From Arcicella aurantiaca (lineage in GTDB: Bacteria; Bacteroidota; Bacteroidia; Cytophagales; Spirosomataceae): 64,000 bases of DNA. The position numbers and the translations under genes were made by a program. Location: positions 186,001 to 250,000 of the forward strand of contig NZ_QGGO01000001.1 in the NCBI RefSeq assembly GCF_003148625.1. Reading direction: 5' to 3'. Positions within the stretch are counted from its first letter, which is position 1. Each line of letters starts with the position of its first letter. Positions 1-9,207 of the stretch are shown here, piece by piece. The notes under the pieces are model-generated. The model saw nothing but the letters and a program-made list of their open reading frames with translations, did no database searches and was not told the origin of the DNA.

Positions 1-1707
1 GCTTATGTTATTGGACGAGTTACGGCTACCAATCAATTTGGCTCAATGGCTTATATTCAAGATGCTACTGGAGGAATTCCTGTTTTTAATACTGCCTTTG
101 CCAATGGCGTTTCAATCGGAGATTCGGTGAAAGTTGCGGGATTAATTGCCTCTTTTAGTTCTCAAATTCAAATTGGAAGTACCTCAAGTATCGTTGATTA
201 TACAAAAATTAATGTACCCGCAAAGGCTGTTACGCCAAAAGTTATTTCTATTACCGATGCCAAAAATTATGAAGGACAATTGGTGACGATTAAAGACCTT
301 GATTTTGACGATAAGAAGTTTGTCTTGTTGCCCAATGCAAATTATGCAACTAAAAATGGGACAAATACGCTTGAAGTGAAAATTAATGCAACAACTAATC
401 TTATCGGAAGAACAAAACCGCAAAGTGCCGTAACCATCACAGGTATTGTAGGTTTGAATAATACGACGTATCAATTGCAACCACGTTTTACTGATGATTT
501 GCCAAATACCGAAGTTTACAAAAAGCCTCAAACGGGTTTAACGGCTGAAAAATCCTTTAAATTAGCTACTTGGAATACCAATTGGTTAGGAAATACCGCC
601 AATGGACCAACGGGAGAATTGCTCCAACAGAAAAATTTTCAACAAGTTTTAGATTCTCTTAAAGCTGATATTTTTGTTTTGGAGGAGGTTTCGAATGTGA
701 AGTTTTTTAAAGATTTTATTTCAAAATATACCAATTATAAAGGTTTTTGTTCTTCAGCGGTTTCGGCGGGAGGTGTGGCAGACGATGCACAACGAGTTTG
801 TTTTGTCTATAAAAAAGGCGTAGTTGATTCTGTTTCGGCTCGTTCGTTATTGACAAAAGCGACTCCTCTGCCTAATTATCCAGATAATAAACCAAGCAAT
901 TTTTGGTCTTCTGGACGCTTACCGTATTTGTTTGTGGCTGATGTTAATATTAATGGCGTGAAAAAACGATTGAACTTTGTTGGTATTCATGCAAGAACAA
1001 ATACAATTGGCACTACTGCAACAACTGCCGAAAAGGAGTTGCAATATGCTCAGAGAAAATACGATATTGGCGTACTGAAAGATACTTTAGACGCTCAATT
1101 TCCGACTGCCAACGTGATTTTGATTGGAGATTATAATGATGATGTCGATGAAACCGTCTCGGAAATTACTTCTACAAAAGAATCATCTTACAAGAAATTT
1201 ATTGACGATACAAAGAATTACCAAATAGTTACTAAGTCGCTGACAGATAATGGTGTAAGGAGTTATTTGTCGCAGAATAATGTGACAGACCATATCACCG
1301 TTTCTGACGAATTAGTGAATAATTACGTGGCAAATTCAGTCTCGACAGAGTTAGGATTTATGTATATTGCCAATTATTCAGCAACAACGTCAGACCATTT
1401 GCCTGTATATGCAACCTTTAATTTTGAAAGAGATAGAGTTTTGGGTTTTGAACCAAAATTTGAAGAGTTGGCGATGAATGTTTATCCAAATCCAACGAAA
1501 GGTAGTATAACTATTGAAGTAGAGGGCAATACTTTTGATTATTCTCTAATGAATTTTTCGGGAAATAATTTAATAGAAAGTTCTGGAAACTTTTCAGAAA
1601 TGAATCAGTCCATCAATGAAAAGTTGTCAATTTTACCTTTGGGAATGTATTTTTTGAGAATACAAGCAGGGGAGAAGCATGGGGTTTTGAAAATTGTCAA
1701 AGAATAA
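1..1707 (+). CDS. Secreted endonuclease/exonuclease/phosphatase-family protein with type IX sorting domain (5' truncated)
   Basis: The reading frame is open from base 1, so the N-terminus, including any signal peptide, lies outside the window. The visible 568 codons show three parts. The first ~160 codons are beta-rich and OB-fold-like (AYVIGRVTATNQFG, AYIQDATGGI), as in DUF5689/nuclease-associated OB domains. Codons ~184-475 are an EEP (DNase I-like) domain with ATWNTNWLG, a later GDYND motif and a terminal SDHLPVY. The last ~75 codons form a type A T9SS sorting domain (MNVYPNPTKG, then GMYFLRI). It is inferred to be secreted through the type IX system, whose SprA channel is encoded at 25.5 kb. 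Nuclease activity on extracellular DNA is likely but the substrate is not shown; a phosphodiesterase is the alternative. It abuts the convergent next gene with no spacer. Confidence 0.88.
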   Translation, partial: AYVIGRVTATNQFGSMAYIQDATGGIPVFNTAFANGVSIGDSVKVAGLIASFSSQIQIGSTSSIVDYTKINVPAKAVTPKVISITDAKNYEGQLVTIKDLDFDDKKFVLLPNANYATKNGTNTLEVKINATTNLIGRTKPQSAVTITGIVGLNNTTYQLQPRFTDDLPNTEVYKKPQTGLTAEKSFKLATWNTNWLGNTANGPTGELLQQKNFQQVLDSLKADIFVLEEVSNVKFFKDFISKYTNYKGFCSSAVSAGGVADDAQRVCFVYKKGVVDSVSARSLLTKATPLPNYPDNKPSNFWSSGRLPYLFVADVNINGVKKRLNFVGIHARTNTIGTTATTAEKELQYAQRKYDIGVLKDTLDAQFPTANVILIGDYNDDVDETVSEITSTKESSYKKFIDDTKNYQIVTKSLTDNGVRSYLSQNNVTDHITVSDELVNNYVANSVSTELGFMYIANYSATTSDHLPVYATFNFERDRVLGFEPKFEELAMNVYPNPTKGSITIEVEGNTFDYSLMNFSGNNLIESSGNFSEMNQSINEKLSILPLGMYFLRIQAGEKHGVLKIVKE

Positions 1708-2166
1708 CTATTCACATTTTCTACGAGTATCCGCAAGAGCAATGATTTTCCAACCTTTATCGGTTTTATAAAATTGAAAAGCGTCAACACCACAATGTTG
1801 GCGTTTTTCGTTTACGTACAATTCGTAAGGCGTCCAAGCGGTTGCCATTTGAGCATCTACTCTGATTTCATAGCTTAAAACTCTTTCTTCAATTTTTACA
1901 TTGGCGGGTAAACTGCCAATTTGTTTTACAAACCCATCAATTGAGTTTTCTGTGGTTAATTCCAAAGCACCCGTTTTGCGATTTGTTCCAATTGACTGCA
2001 TTCTTACCGAAGAATGAAAACAGGCTCTAATCATGGTAGAATCATGTTTTTGCATTCCGTCAAATAGTTGAACAACAACTGCTTTTACCGCTTTTTCATC
2101 TTCAGATTGAGCTTTTGCAAATACTGAAATAAATAATAATGCGAAAATAAGAAACGACTTTTTCAT
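1708..2166 (-). CDS. Secreted NTF2-like (SnoaL/DUF4440-type) protein
   Basis: This 152-residue protein begins with a clear signal peptide (MKKSFLIFALLFISVFAKAQ). The rest fits the NTF2-like/SnoaL cone fold: an N-terminal helix (EDEKAVKAVVVQLFDGMQKHD), a middle region around FHSSVRMQSIG and a C-terminal strand pair ending DKGWKIIALADTRR. In this superfamily small variations give enzymes, binding proteins or domains with no known activity, so no function is assigned. It is predicted periplasmic or outer-membrane associated. It is convergent with the upstream endonuclease gene and 169 bp downstream of asnS on the same strand, separated from it by a long inverted repeat. Another NTF2-like protein is encoded at 61.3 kb. 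Confidence 0.8.
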   Translation of the reverse strand: MKKSFLIFALLFISVFAKAQSEDEKAVKAVVVQLFDGMQKHDSTMIRACFHSSVRMQSIGTNRKTGALELTTENSIDGFVKQIGSLPANVKIEERVLSYEIRVDAQMATAWTPYELYVNEKRQHCGVDAFQFYKTDKGWKIIALADTRRKCE

Positions 2167-2189
2167 ATTGATTTATGCTTAATGATTAG

Positions 2190-2334
2190 CCCACAGATTG
2201 TACTGATTGAATGGATTTTCACAGATTAAAATTAAGGAAAAAGTTTACTGATTAGACAGATTCTCACAGATTTTACAATAAAATAAAATCTGTGAGAATC
2301 TGTCTAATCAGTAGAATCTGTGGTCTAATCTAAT
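2190..2334. repeat. ACAGATT-word array with a 29-bp perfect inverted repeat
   Basis: The gap between asnS and the NTF2-like gene is built of variants of the words ACAGATT and CTGATT. It contains a perfect 29-bp inverted repeat, left arm 2247-2275 and right arm 2284-2312, with an 8-base loop. RNA from either strand would form a long hairpin; it could end asnS transcription on the minus strand, though there is no long T-run. Confidence 0.85.
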
Positions 2335-2335
2335 A

Positions 2336-3766
2336 TCAGAACTCAGCCGATTTTGGTGTTCTTGGGAAAGGAATCACGTCACGGATGTTACCCATTCCTG
2401 TAACGAACATTACCAAACGCTCGAAACCGATACCGAAACCTGAGTGTGGAGCTGAACCAAATTGACGAGTTTCTAAATACCACCAAATGGTTTCTTCGTG
2501 GATACCCACATCTTTTGAACGTTGTAATAATTTCTCGTAGCTGTCTTCACGCTGAGAACCACCGATGATTTCGCCAATTCCAGGGAAAAGTACGTCCATG
2601 GCACGAACTGTCTTTCCGTCATCGTCCAATTTCATGTAAAACGCCTTAATATCTTTTGGATAGTTCGTTAAGATAACTGGTTTTTTAAAGTGCTTTTCAA
2701 CCAAATAACGCTCATGTTCCGACTGTAAGTCAATTCCCCACTCAACAGGATATTGGAATTTACCTTCTTTATGACGTTTTGATGATAATAAAATTTGAAT
2801 CGCTTCGGTATAAGTCAATTTAACGTATTCATTATCAACAACAAACTTCAATTTTTGAATCAAATCTAACTCCGAACGTTCGTCAGCTTTTTTAGATTTT
2901 TCTTCGTCTTTCAAACGATTTTCTAAAAATGCTAAATCGTCAGCACAGTTTTCTAAAGCATAACGAATTACATATTTTGTAAAGTCTTCCGCCAAAGCCA
3001 TATTGTCTTCCAATTCATAGAAAGCAACTTCTGGTTCAATCATCCAGAATTCAGCCAAGTGGCGAGCCGTATTTGAATTTTCAGCACGGAAAGTTGGTCC
3101 AAAAGTATAAATTTTAGACAAAGCCATTGCTCCTAATTCACCTTCCAATTGTCCAGAAACCGTTAAATTAGTTTCTTTTCCGAAGAAATCTTCTTTATAA
3201 TTAATCGTTCCGTCTTCGTTCAATGGTGGGTTTTTAGGGTCAAGGGTTGACACTCTAAACATTTCTCCAGCACCTTCTGCATCCGACCCCGTAATGATTG
3301 GCGTATGCAAATAGAAGAAACCATTGTCGTTAAAATACTTATGAATGGCATAAGCCAAAGTATGACGAATACGAAGAATCGCTGAAAATGTATTGGTACG
3401 TGGACGTAAGTGTGCAATTTCACGCAAGAACTCCAAACTGTGTTTTTTAGGTTGAAGCGGGTATTTATCAGGGTCAGCCGTTCCATAAACGCTTACCGAT
3501 TTTACCTCAATTTCCACACGTTGTCCCGAACCTTTCGATTCAATCAAAGTACCCGTTACGGCAATACATGACCCCGTAGTGATAAGTTTGAGCGTATCTT
3601 CGTTGATAATTCCTGGTTCTGCAACTGCTTGAATATTATGAATTACAGAGCCATCATTGATATTAATAAAAATTACATTCGGTTGTACCCGTTTCGTTCT
3701 TACCCAGCCTTTTACTGTTATTTCGCTACCAACGGCAGCCTCCGCTAAAATTTGTTTGATTTGCAT
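2336..3766 (-). CDS. asnS: Asparagine-tRNA ligase
   Basis: This 476-residue class II aminoacyl-tRNA synthetase charges tRNA-Asn with asparagine in the cytoplasm. The N-terminal ~100 residues are the OB-fold anticodon-binding domain ([12 protein letters not shown]). The catalytic domain carries class II motif 2 ([21 protein letters not shown] region) and motif 3 near the C-terminus ([16 protein letters not shown], then [11 protein letters not shown]). The PFPRTP ending distinguishes AsnRS/AspRS from LysRS, and the length matches bacterial AsnRS. The start at 3766 gives the conserved MQIKQIL beginning. GatA is also encoded in the window (52 kb), so the cell may use GatCAB mainly for Gln-tRNA, since Asn-tRNA can be made directly. 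Confidence 0.96.
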   Translation of the reverse strand: MQIKQILAEAAVGSEITVKGWVRTKRVQPNVIFININDGSVIHNIQAVAEPGIINEDTLKLITTGSCIAVTGTLIESKGSGQRVEIEVKSVSVYGTADPDKYPLQPKKHSLEFLREIAHLRPRTNTFSAILRIRHTLAYAIHKYFNDNGFFYLHTPIITGSDAEGAGEMFRVSTLDPKNPPLNEDGTINYKEDFFGKETNLTVSGQLEGELGAMALSKIYTFGPTFRAENSNTARHLAEFWMIEPEVAFYELEDNMALAEDFTKYVIRYALENCADDLAFLENRLKDEEKSKKADERSELDLIQKLKFVVDNEYVKLTYTEAIQILLSSKRHKEGKFQYPVEWGIDLQSEHERYLVEKHFKKPVILTNYPKDIKAFYMKLDDDGKTVRAMDVLFPGIGEIIGGSQREDSYEKLLQRSKDVGIHEETIWWYLETRQFGSAPHSGFGIGFERLVMFVTGMGNIRDVIPFPRTPKSAEF

Positions 3767-3822
3767 TAAATTCGATATTTGTTTTCCGATGTTCGATGTT
3801 TGTTTTCTACGAACTTACACAT

Positions 3823-4473
3823 TTAGATAATTAATTTTTCTTCCAGTATTACTTTGAATTTTCTTAAAATAGCTACAATTTCCTGTAAATCAATTGATTG
3901 AGTAGAGTCAAATGATTTGCTCACAGCATAATTTTGATTTTCTAAAACCATAAAATACCATTCTCTTCCGATATTGTAAACGCCATAAAGTGGTTTGTTA
4001 TCGTGATTGGTCTTTTGGGCAATTAACATTCCAAGTAGAACCTGAGTGATGGGGTCTTCTGGATTTTTTTTGGTGGCTTTATACTCGTGAAAGCAAAAAT
4101 AAGGATTTTCAACCATGTTCAAAATTCCTTTAGCAATCATAAAATCAGTTCTGGTTTTTAGGAAATGACCATCATAATTTACTGAAATTTCCTTTTCGAA
4201 ATAAGTATTATATTTATCGCTTTCGTAATCCACTAAAACATTGAGTAACAAAGCTATAAAATTCATTTTTAATTCTTCCTCATTCCAAGTATTCACATTT
4301 ATCATCAATTTACGGCGAAGGTTATTCATAAAATCAATTTCTATCTTACTGAATTCTTCTTTCGCATCCAACCATTCATCTAATAATGGATAAGTTTCAT
4401 AAAACTTCTTTAAACCAAAAGTTTTAATCAAAAGAGGTTCCGACCATTTTTCTTGTTTCTTCTGATTTTCCAT
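3823..4473 (-). CDS. PD-(D/E)XK nuclease-like protein of unknown role
   Basis: I do not recognise a named family for this 216-residue protein. Residues ~85-150 look like a PD-(D/E)XK nuclease core: a strand with Asp110 (RTDFMIAKG), then Glu130-Tyr-Lys132 (CFHEYKA), then an alpha helix with Gln144 (DPITQVLLGMLIAQ). The N-terminal part is helical and rich in charged residues; the C-terminal part continues with beta strands (LYGVYNIGREWYFMVL). There is no signal peptide, so it should be cytoplasmic. It lies 56 bp downstream of... on the map after asnS's start, on the same strand, with its own gap to the divergent rpoN. Nuclease activity is inferred only from the residue pattern. Confidence 0.7.
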   Translation of the reverse strand: MENQKKQEKWSEPLLIKTFGLKKFYETYPLLDEWLDAKEEFSKIEIDFMNNLRRKLMINVNTWNEEELKMNFIALLLNVLVDYESDKYNTYFEKEISVNYDGHFLKTRTDFMIAKGILNMVENPYFCFHEYKATKKNPEDPITQVLLGMLIAQKTNHDNKPLYGVYNIGREWYFMVLENQNYAVSKSFDSTQSIDLQEIVAILRKFKVILEEKLII

Positions 4474-4867
4474 GTGTTTTTCTTTTTCTCAAAATTACCA
4501 ACAATTCTCTCAAATACCGAATATCTGTAACTTTTTCCTCTTTTTTACGTCAAAAATTTTGACTTGTTTCCCATTAAAATGAAGTCATTTCTTGTATTCT
4601 CAAAATAGGTGATTTTGTTCTTATTTTGAACTAATTTTATTGAAATTGAAAATATTTAACAATTGTTAATTTATTTTTATTTAATTGTAAGTTGCTGTTT
4701 GTTAGTTGGTTATAAAATAATTTCATTAATTTTTAAAAAAGTCTTGACATTGTGATTTTTAATTCCATAAATTTGGCAAGATATTTGTTAGAACGGTATT
4801 CAGATGTGTCTTGCACAAATACAATACCAACCTAAATTGTTCATCAGTACCTTACTGCCTTAGAATT
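4474..4867. other. Divergent promoter region between the PD-(D/E)XK-like gene and rpoN
   Basis: This 394-bp, very AT-rich gap separates two divergent genes. The only clear element is a Bacteroidota-type promoter facing rpoN (4743-4775). I see no ORF, RNA gene or repeat worth naming in the rest. Confidence 0.7.
4743..4775 (+). promoter_or_regulatory. Candidate primary-sigma promoter of rpoN
   Basis: The -7 box TAAATTTG (4768-4775) fits the Bacteroidota consensus TAnnTTTG exactly. A CTTG at 4743-4746, 21 bases upstream, is a partial match to the -33 TTTG. Transcription would start near 4782, about 85 bases before the ATG at 4868. Confidence 0.55.
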
Positions 4868-6331
4868 ATGCAAAAACTTTCCTTAAGTCAATCCATCCAG
4901 CAAAGACTATCTCCACAACAGATACAATTTATCAAGTTGTTGCAGATACCAACCTTTGAACTTGCGGCTCGCATTGAAGAAGAACTCGAAATAAATCCTG
5001 CTCTTGAGGAAGGTATGGAAATGGACAATGACATCAAAGAACGTGATGAGTACGATGACGATTTTGATGATTATGCCGATGAAGAGTTTGGTGACTATAA
5101 CGACCGTGATTTAGACATTGAGTCTTATCTTCATGATGATTATAGTGGTTATAAAATGCAAGGCGATGGCAGTGGTGATGATGATGACAAAGAAATGCCT
5201 ATCGCAATGATTTCATCTTTGACCGACCATCTTATTTCTCAATTGGGTTTTCTCCGTTTAGAAGAACAACAAGAAACAATTGGAAAACAGTTGATTGGCT
5301 CAATCGAAACAGATGGTTATATTCGCCGCCCATTGCAGGCAGTTGTGAATGATTTAGCTTTCACACAGGGCGTTTATACAACGGTAGAAGATGTTGAAAT
5401 TGTCTTGAAACAAATTCAACATTTTGACCCACCCGGAATTGCCGCTCGTGATTTACAAGAATGTTTGTTATTGCAATTAGATAGAAAAGATTTAGACGAT
5501 GTAATTATTCAATATGCCATTAAAATTATTGAAGACAATTTCGACGAATTTTCTAAGAAGCATTACGACAAAATCCAGAAGCGTTTAGGCATTGATGATT
5601 CTTGCATGAAACAAGCCGTAAAAGCGATTACAAAATTAAATCCAAAACCCGGAGCAGCCGAAGAAGATGGAACAATAATACAGTACCTTTTGCCTGATTA
5701 TTTATTGATGAATAACAACGGAAAATTAGAACTTTCCTTGAATTCAAAAAATGCTCCAGAATTAAGAGTAAGCCATTCTTTCCATGAAATGTTGGATACT
5801 TATGATAAATCTGACAAGAATAATCGGGTAATTAAGGAAACTGTTACCTTTATCAAGCAAAAATTGGATTCTGCTAAATGGTTTATTGATGCTATCAAAC
5901 AACGTCAAAATACCTTGTTGAGAACGATGAAAGCTATTTTAGATTATCAAAAAGAGTTTTTCTTGACGGGTGATGAAACGAAATTGAAACCAATGATTTT
6001 GAAAGACATTGCCAATCAAATAGAAATGGATATTTCAACGGTTTCGAGGGTGGCAAGTAGTAAATCGGTACAAACAGAATTTGGTTTATATCCTCTAAAA
6101 TATTTTTTCTCAGAAGGTATTGCCACAGATTCGGGTGAAGATGTTTCAAGCCGTGAAGTGAAAAATATCTTGAAAGAATTAATCGATAATGAACCCAAGA
6201 AAAGTCCATTGTCAGACGATAAATTAGAGAAATATCTCAACGAAAAAGGTTATAATATTGCTCGTAGAACCGTTGCTAAATATCGTGAACAATTAAATAT
6301 TCCTGTGGCACGATTAAGAAAACAACTTTAG
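4868..6331 (+). CDS. rpoN: RNA polymerase sigma-54 factor
   Basis: This is sigma-54, which directs RNA polymerase to -24/-12 promoters and needs AAA+ activators to open them. The Gln/Leu-rich region I is at the N-terminus (QKLSLSQSIQQRLSPQQIQ), followed by a very acidic region II (residues ~50-110), the core-binding domain, and a DNA-binding domain ending with the RpoN box ARRTVAKYRE (residues 465-474) and the tail RLRKQL. The ATG at 4868 is preferred to the upstream TTG at 4811 because region I begins exactly there; this gives 487 residues, normal for the family. A rho-independent terminator follows. No enhancer-binding activator is encoded nearby in this window. Confidence 0.96.
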   Translation: MQKLSLSQSIQQRLSPQQIQFIKLLQIPTFELAARIEEELEINPALEEGMEMDNDIKERDEYDDDFDDYADEEFGDYNDRDLDIESYLHDDYSGYKMQGDGSGDDDDKEMPIAMISSLTDHLISQLGFLRLEEQQETIGKQLIGSIETDGYIRRPLQAVVNDLAFTQGVYTTVEDVEIVLKQIQHFDPPGIAARDLQECLLLQLDRKDLDDVIIQYAIKIIEDNFDEFSKKHYDKIQKRLGIDDSCMKQAVKAITKLNPKPGAAEEDGTIIQYLLPDYLLMNNNGKLELSLNSKNAPELRVSHSFHEMLDTYDKSDKNNRVIKETVTFIKQKLDSAKWFIDAIKQRQNTLLRTMKAILDYQKEFFLTGDETKLKPMILKDIANQIEMDISTVSRVASSKSVQTEFGLYPLKYFFSEGIATDSGEDVSSREVKNILKELIDNEPKKSPLSDDKLEKYLNEKGYNIARRTVAKYREQLNIPVARLRKQL

Positions 6332-6347
6332 GACAGAGAACAGTAAG

Positions 6348-6464
6348 CAGTTATCAGTAAACATTATCAAAAAACCAGTATTTATTTTAGGATATGTAAA
6401 GGCAGATAACACTGAACAGTTATCAGTAAACATTATCAAAAAACCAGTATTTATTTTAGGATAT
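6348..6464 (+). repeat. 48-bp direct repeat, two copies, containing the left arm of the rpoN terminator
   Basis: Bases 6348-6395 and 6417-6464 are identical over 48 bp with a 69-bp offset. Each copy holds the left arm of the terminator, but only the second is followed by the right arm. The copies start with CAGTTATCAGTAAAC, the inverted form of the TGTTTACTGATAA words at 6523-6564. Confidence 0.9.
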
Positions 6465-6478
6465 ATACTGGTTTTTTT
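6438..6478 (+). terminator. Rho-independent terminator of rpoN
   Basis: A 13-bp stem, arms AAAAAACCAGTAT (6438-6450) and its complement (6465-6477), is followed by a T-run. The upstream repeat copy at 6369-6381 offers a second, competing left arm. Confidence 0.85.
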
Positions 6479-6522
6479 GTGTACTTTGCACTTAGTAATA
6501 TCTATTTGTCTTTTAATATCCG

Positions 6523-6564
6523 ATTGTTTACTGATAATTGTTTACTGATAATTGTTTACTGTTA
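6523..6564 (+). repeat. 14-bp tandem repeat next to the PAP2-like gene start
   Basis: The unit ATTGTTTACTGATA occurs at 6523-6536 and 6537-6550 with a partial third copy after it, so the period is 14 (two 7-base words). It runs almost into the likely TTG start codon at 6571. Confidence 0.8.
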
Positions 6565-6570
6565 ACTGAT

Positions 6571-7227
6571 TTGAATACCCGATTTGCCCAAATACTTTCC
6601 GCATTGTTGCATCCTTTATTGATGCCTACTATCATATTTGCCATTCTTTTTTATATCGCTCCCGAATCAATTCAGAATTTAGAGGAATTTAATGGCTCTG
6701 CTAAAGTGGGCATGATGAGTTTGAAAATGGGACTTCTTCTTTTGATTTTCTTACAAACCTTTGTGCTTCCCGTTTTCAGTATTTACGCTTTACATCGTTT
6801 TGGTTTTGTAGGAGATTTACGTATGGAAACGCTCGCAGATAGAAGAATTCCGTATTTGGTAACGGTTGCGATTTATACATTTGTGGCAACTTTTTTTACC
6901 TTAAAACTCCATCAATTTCCAGAAGTTGCTCTGATTATTACAGGCATTGCTTTTTCAATCGGAGCGGTGGCGGTTATTAGTTTATATTGGAAAATATCAG
7001 CTCATGCTGTTGGAGCGAATGGAATGTTAGGAGCTTTATTAGGTATTGCGATAAAATATGGAAATAACGACCTCTTTTATCCAATTTTGGCAGTTATTAT
7101 AGTGGTTGGTTTTTTGTTATCAGCACGCTTACATCTCAATGCTCATACGCCTGCTCAAATAATGGCGGGTTCTATATTAGGTCTTTCCGTAAGTTTATCA
7201 GTGGTGTTTTTAATTGACTTTCTTTAA
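6571..7227 (+). CDS. PAP2-like integral membrane phosphatase family protein
   Basis: This ~218-residue protein has five to six hydrophobic segments. The C-terminal part resembles the PAP2 phosphatase core: SAHAVGANG (residues ~140) and ARLHLNAHTPAQIMAGSILG near the end, where the last His matches the PAP2 SRxxxxxHxxxD motif; the Arg is kept, while Gln takes the place of the usual Asp. It probably sits in the inner membrane. Start choice is uncertain: no ATG precedes the conserved-looking HPLLMPT stretch, so a TTG at 6571 is the best guess; the ATG at 6622 would cut into the first helix. The upstream DNA is tandem repeat. The next gene follows after 29 bp and may be co-transcribed. Confidence 0.72.
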   Translation: MNTRFAQILSALLHPLLMPTIIFAILFYIAPESIQNLEEFNGSAKVGMMSLKMGLLLLIFLQTFVLPVFSIYALHRFGFVGDLRMETLADRRIPYLVTVAIYTFVATFFTLKLHQFPEVALIITGIAFSIGAVAVISLYWKISAHAVGANGMLGALLGIAIKYGNNDLFYPILAVIIVVGFLLSARLHLNAHTPAQIMAGSILGLSVSLSVVFLIDFL

Positions 7228-7256
7228 AATTTTCATTTTCCATCAACAATCGAGAT

Positions 7257-8036
7257 ATGTTTAATCATTTACTTTATGAAATTAATGACGGTGTTTGTAC
7301 TATTACACTCAACCGTCCAGAAGTTTACAACGCTCTTAGTCCAGCTTTAATTCAAGAAATTACACAGGCATTTACCCAAGCGGGAGAGGATTCACAGGTG
7401 CGAGTAGTTGTGCTGACAGGTTCGGGGGATAAGGCTTTTTCTTCGGGGGCTGACCTAAAAAATGGTTTAGGCGGTGCTACCAGTTTGGGCGAATCATTGC
7501 GGAAAAACTATAATCCGATGATTTTATCAATTAGAAATTTAGCCAAACCTGTCATCTGTCGTTTGAATGGAATTGCAGCAGGAGCGGGGTGTTCTTTGGC
7601 TTTAGCTTGCGATGTAATTATTGCTTCTGAAAATGCTAAAATGTCACAAATTTTTGTCAGTATCGGATTGATTATTGATGCAGGTTCTTCATATTTTTTA
7701 CCAAGATTAATTGGTTCGCAAAAAGCCTTTGAATTAGCCTCAACAGGACGAATAGTAGGAGCAAAGGAATGTTTGGAATTGGGTTTAGTAAACAATGTAG
7801 TTACTGCTTCTGAATTAGATATTACAGTTACTCAAACGGCTCAAATGTATGCCAAAGGAGCAACCCAAGCCATTGGATTAATCAAAAAGGTTTTGAACCA
7901 ATCCTATCATTCAACATTAGACCAAATGCTGGAATTGGAGGCTCAAAACCAAGATGTTGCAGGAAAAACCAATGACTTTACAGAAGGTGTTACGGCATTT
8001 TTACAAAAGCGACCGACTAATTTCCAAGGGAGCTAA
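7257..8036 (+). CDS. Enoyl-CoA hydratase/isomerase family protein
   Basis: This 259-residue crotonase-fold protein should act on CoA thioesters in the cytoplasm. Visible features are the N-terminal TITLNRPEVYNALS, the oxyanion-hole strand with FSSGADLKNG, and CRLNGIAAGAGCSLALACDVIIAS, all typical of the PaaG/enoyl-CoA hydratase group. The sequence is closest in style to PaaG-type isomerases (2-(1,2-epoxy-1,2-dihydrophenyl)acetyl-CoA isomerase), but no other phenylacetate genes are near, so a general fatty-acid or amino-acid degradation role is equally possible. In place of the second catalytic Glu of classical hydratases I see ...IGLIIDAGSSYFLPRL, where Asp is used as in PaaG. Its 3' end overlaps the convergent MFS gene by 20 bp. 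Confidence 0.88.
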   Translation: MFNHLLYEINDGVCTITLNRPEVYNALSPALIQEITQAFTQAGEDSQVRVVVLTGSGDKAFSSGADLKNGLGGATSLGESLRKNYNPMILSIRNLAKPVICRLNGIAAGAGCSLALACDVIIASENAKMSQIFVSIGLIIDAGSSYFLPRLIGSQKAFELASTGRIVGAKECLELGLVNNVVTASELDITVTQTAQMYAKGATQAIGLIKKVLNQSYHSTLDQMLELEAQNQDVAGKTNDFTEGVTAFLQKRPTNFQGS

Positions 8037-9207
8037 GTTTTACAGATTCCTTCGAAATTACCCATAAATATACCAAAGATACAAAGGACAGAAAGCCTGC
8101 GAAGTAATAGGAAATAGCCATATTTTCTATTACTCCTTTGTATAAATATCCCGAAACCAAAGCTCCAATTCCGATACCAGCTTCTAATGCGATATAGGTC
8201 GTTGCAATAGCTCTTCCACGATAATCTTCATGTGATAAATCGACTGTCCAAGCCATTAATGTTGGTGTGTTGAATCCCCACGAAAAACCAAATAAAATTG
8301 ATGCTAATACGAATAACCAAACCGAATCTGCAAATGCACACATGAGCATGGATACAATCATGATAGCAGATGAAATCATTAGAATTGGAATGCGTCCGTA
8401 TTTGTCTGAACTCTTCGCAAAAAATAATCTAACCACTAAGGAAGAAATGGTATAAATGGTGAAAAAAATACCTTTGTTTGTTAAACCGACTAATTTAGTT
8501 TGGTCAGGGATAAGCGTAAGAACTACACCCGAAGAATAAGAAACGGTAAGCATTACTAAAAAGGCAGGAAACACTCTTGGTTCAAAAACATCTGCCCAGC
8601 CAATTTTTAATAATTTAAGTGAAAAAGGCTGTTTTTGTTCTTTAGGAAGCGTTTCTTTCATGTTCAATAAAATCAATATTGAAAAAAGAGCAAAAGCCGA
8701 AGACGTAAAAAACATAAAACTTATCGAAGTCCAACCTACTAAATAACTACCAATGGTTGGCCCGAGGGACATTCCCGTTGCGGTAAAAATACCCAACATT
8801 CCTTGTGCTTCACCACGTCTATCTTCTGGAATTATATCAGCCACATAAGCGGAGGTTGCTGTTGGTTTTGTTCCAGTAGAAAAACCATGAAAAAATCTAA
8901 GCAATAAAAAGCCAAAAACGGTATGTACAAATGGATAAATACCACTACATAAAAAACAAACGATTGAACCGATTGCCATAATGGGTACACGCCCGACGGT
9001 ATCGGTTAATTTGCCAGAAAAAGGACGAGCTGCACCAGCCGTTAAAGTAAACAATGCAATGATATATCCGATGTATTCTTTTCCCCCCATGCCTTTTAAG
9101 TAATCAGGCAATTCGGGAATCATCATTTGAAAACTGGCAGAGAAAAGGAAGTTACTGATACAAAGTAACCAAAATTGAGTGTTATATATAGAAGACTGTT
9201 TTTCCAT
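8017..9207 (-). CDS. MFS transporter (drug/metabolite exporter type)
   Basis: This 396-residue protein has about 12 hydrophobic segments, the usual layout of a major facilitator. The MFS signature between helices 2 and 3 is visible as AGAARPFSGKLTDTVGRVPIM, and a second version between helices 8 and 9 as RLFFAKSSDKYGRIPIL. It is therefore a proton-linked inner-membrane antiporter or symporter; sequence alone does not show the substrate. The ATG at 9207 (MEKQSSIYNTQ) is chosen over the TTG at 9213. A TATCTTTG box (9218-9211, minus strand) is so close to the ATG that it would give a nearly leaderless mRNA, so I do not list it as the promoter. Confidence 0.9.
   Translation of the reverse strand: MEKQSSIYNTQFWLLCISNFLFSASFQMMIPELPDYLKGMGGKEYIGYIIALFTLTAGAARPFSGKLTDTVGRVPIMAIGSIVCFLCSGIYPFVHTVFGFLLLRFFHGFSTGTKPTATSAYVADIIPEDRRGEAQGMLGIFTATGMSLGPTIGSYLVGWTSISFMFFTSSAFALFSILILLNMKETLPKEQKQPFSLKLLKIGWADVFEPRVFPAFLVMLTVSYSSGVVLTLIPDQTKLVGLTNKGIFFTIYTISSLVVRLFFAKSSDKYGRIPILMISSAIMIVSMLMCAFADSVWLFVLASILFGFSWGFNTPTLMAWTVDLSHEDYRGRAIATTYIALEAGIGIGALVSGYLYKGVIENMAISYYFAGFLSFVSLVYLWVISKESVKLSSLGN

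Noticed and set aside
4811-4867. TTG-initiated extension of rpoN
   Set aside because: Region I of sigma-54 begins at the ATG at 4868; the extension has no similarity to the family.
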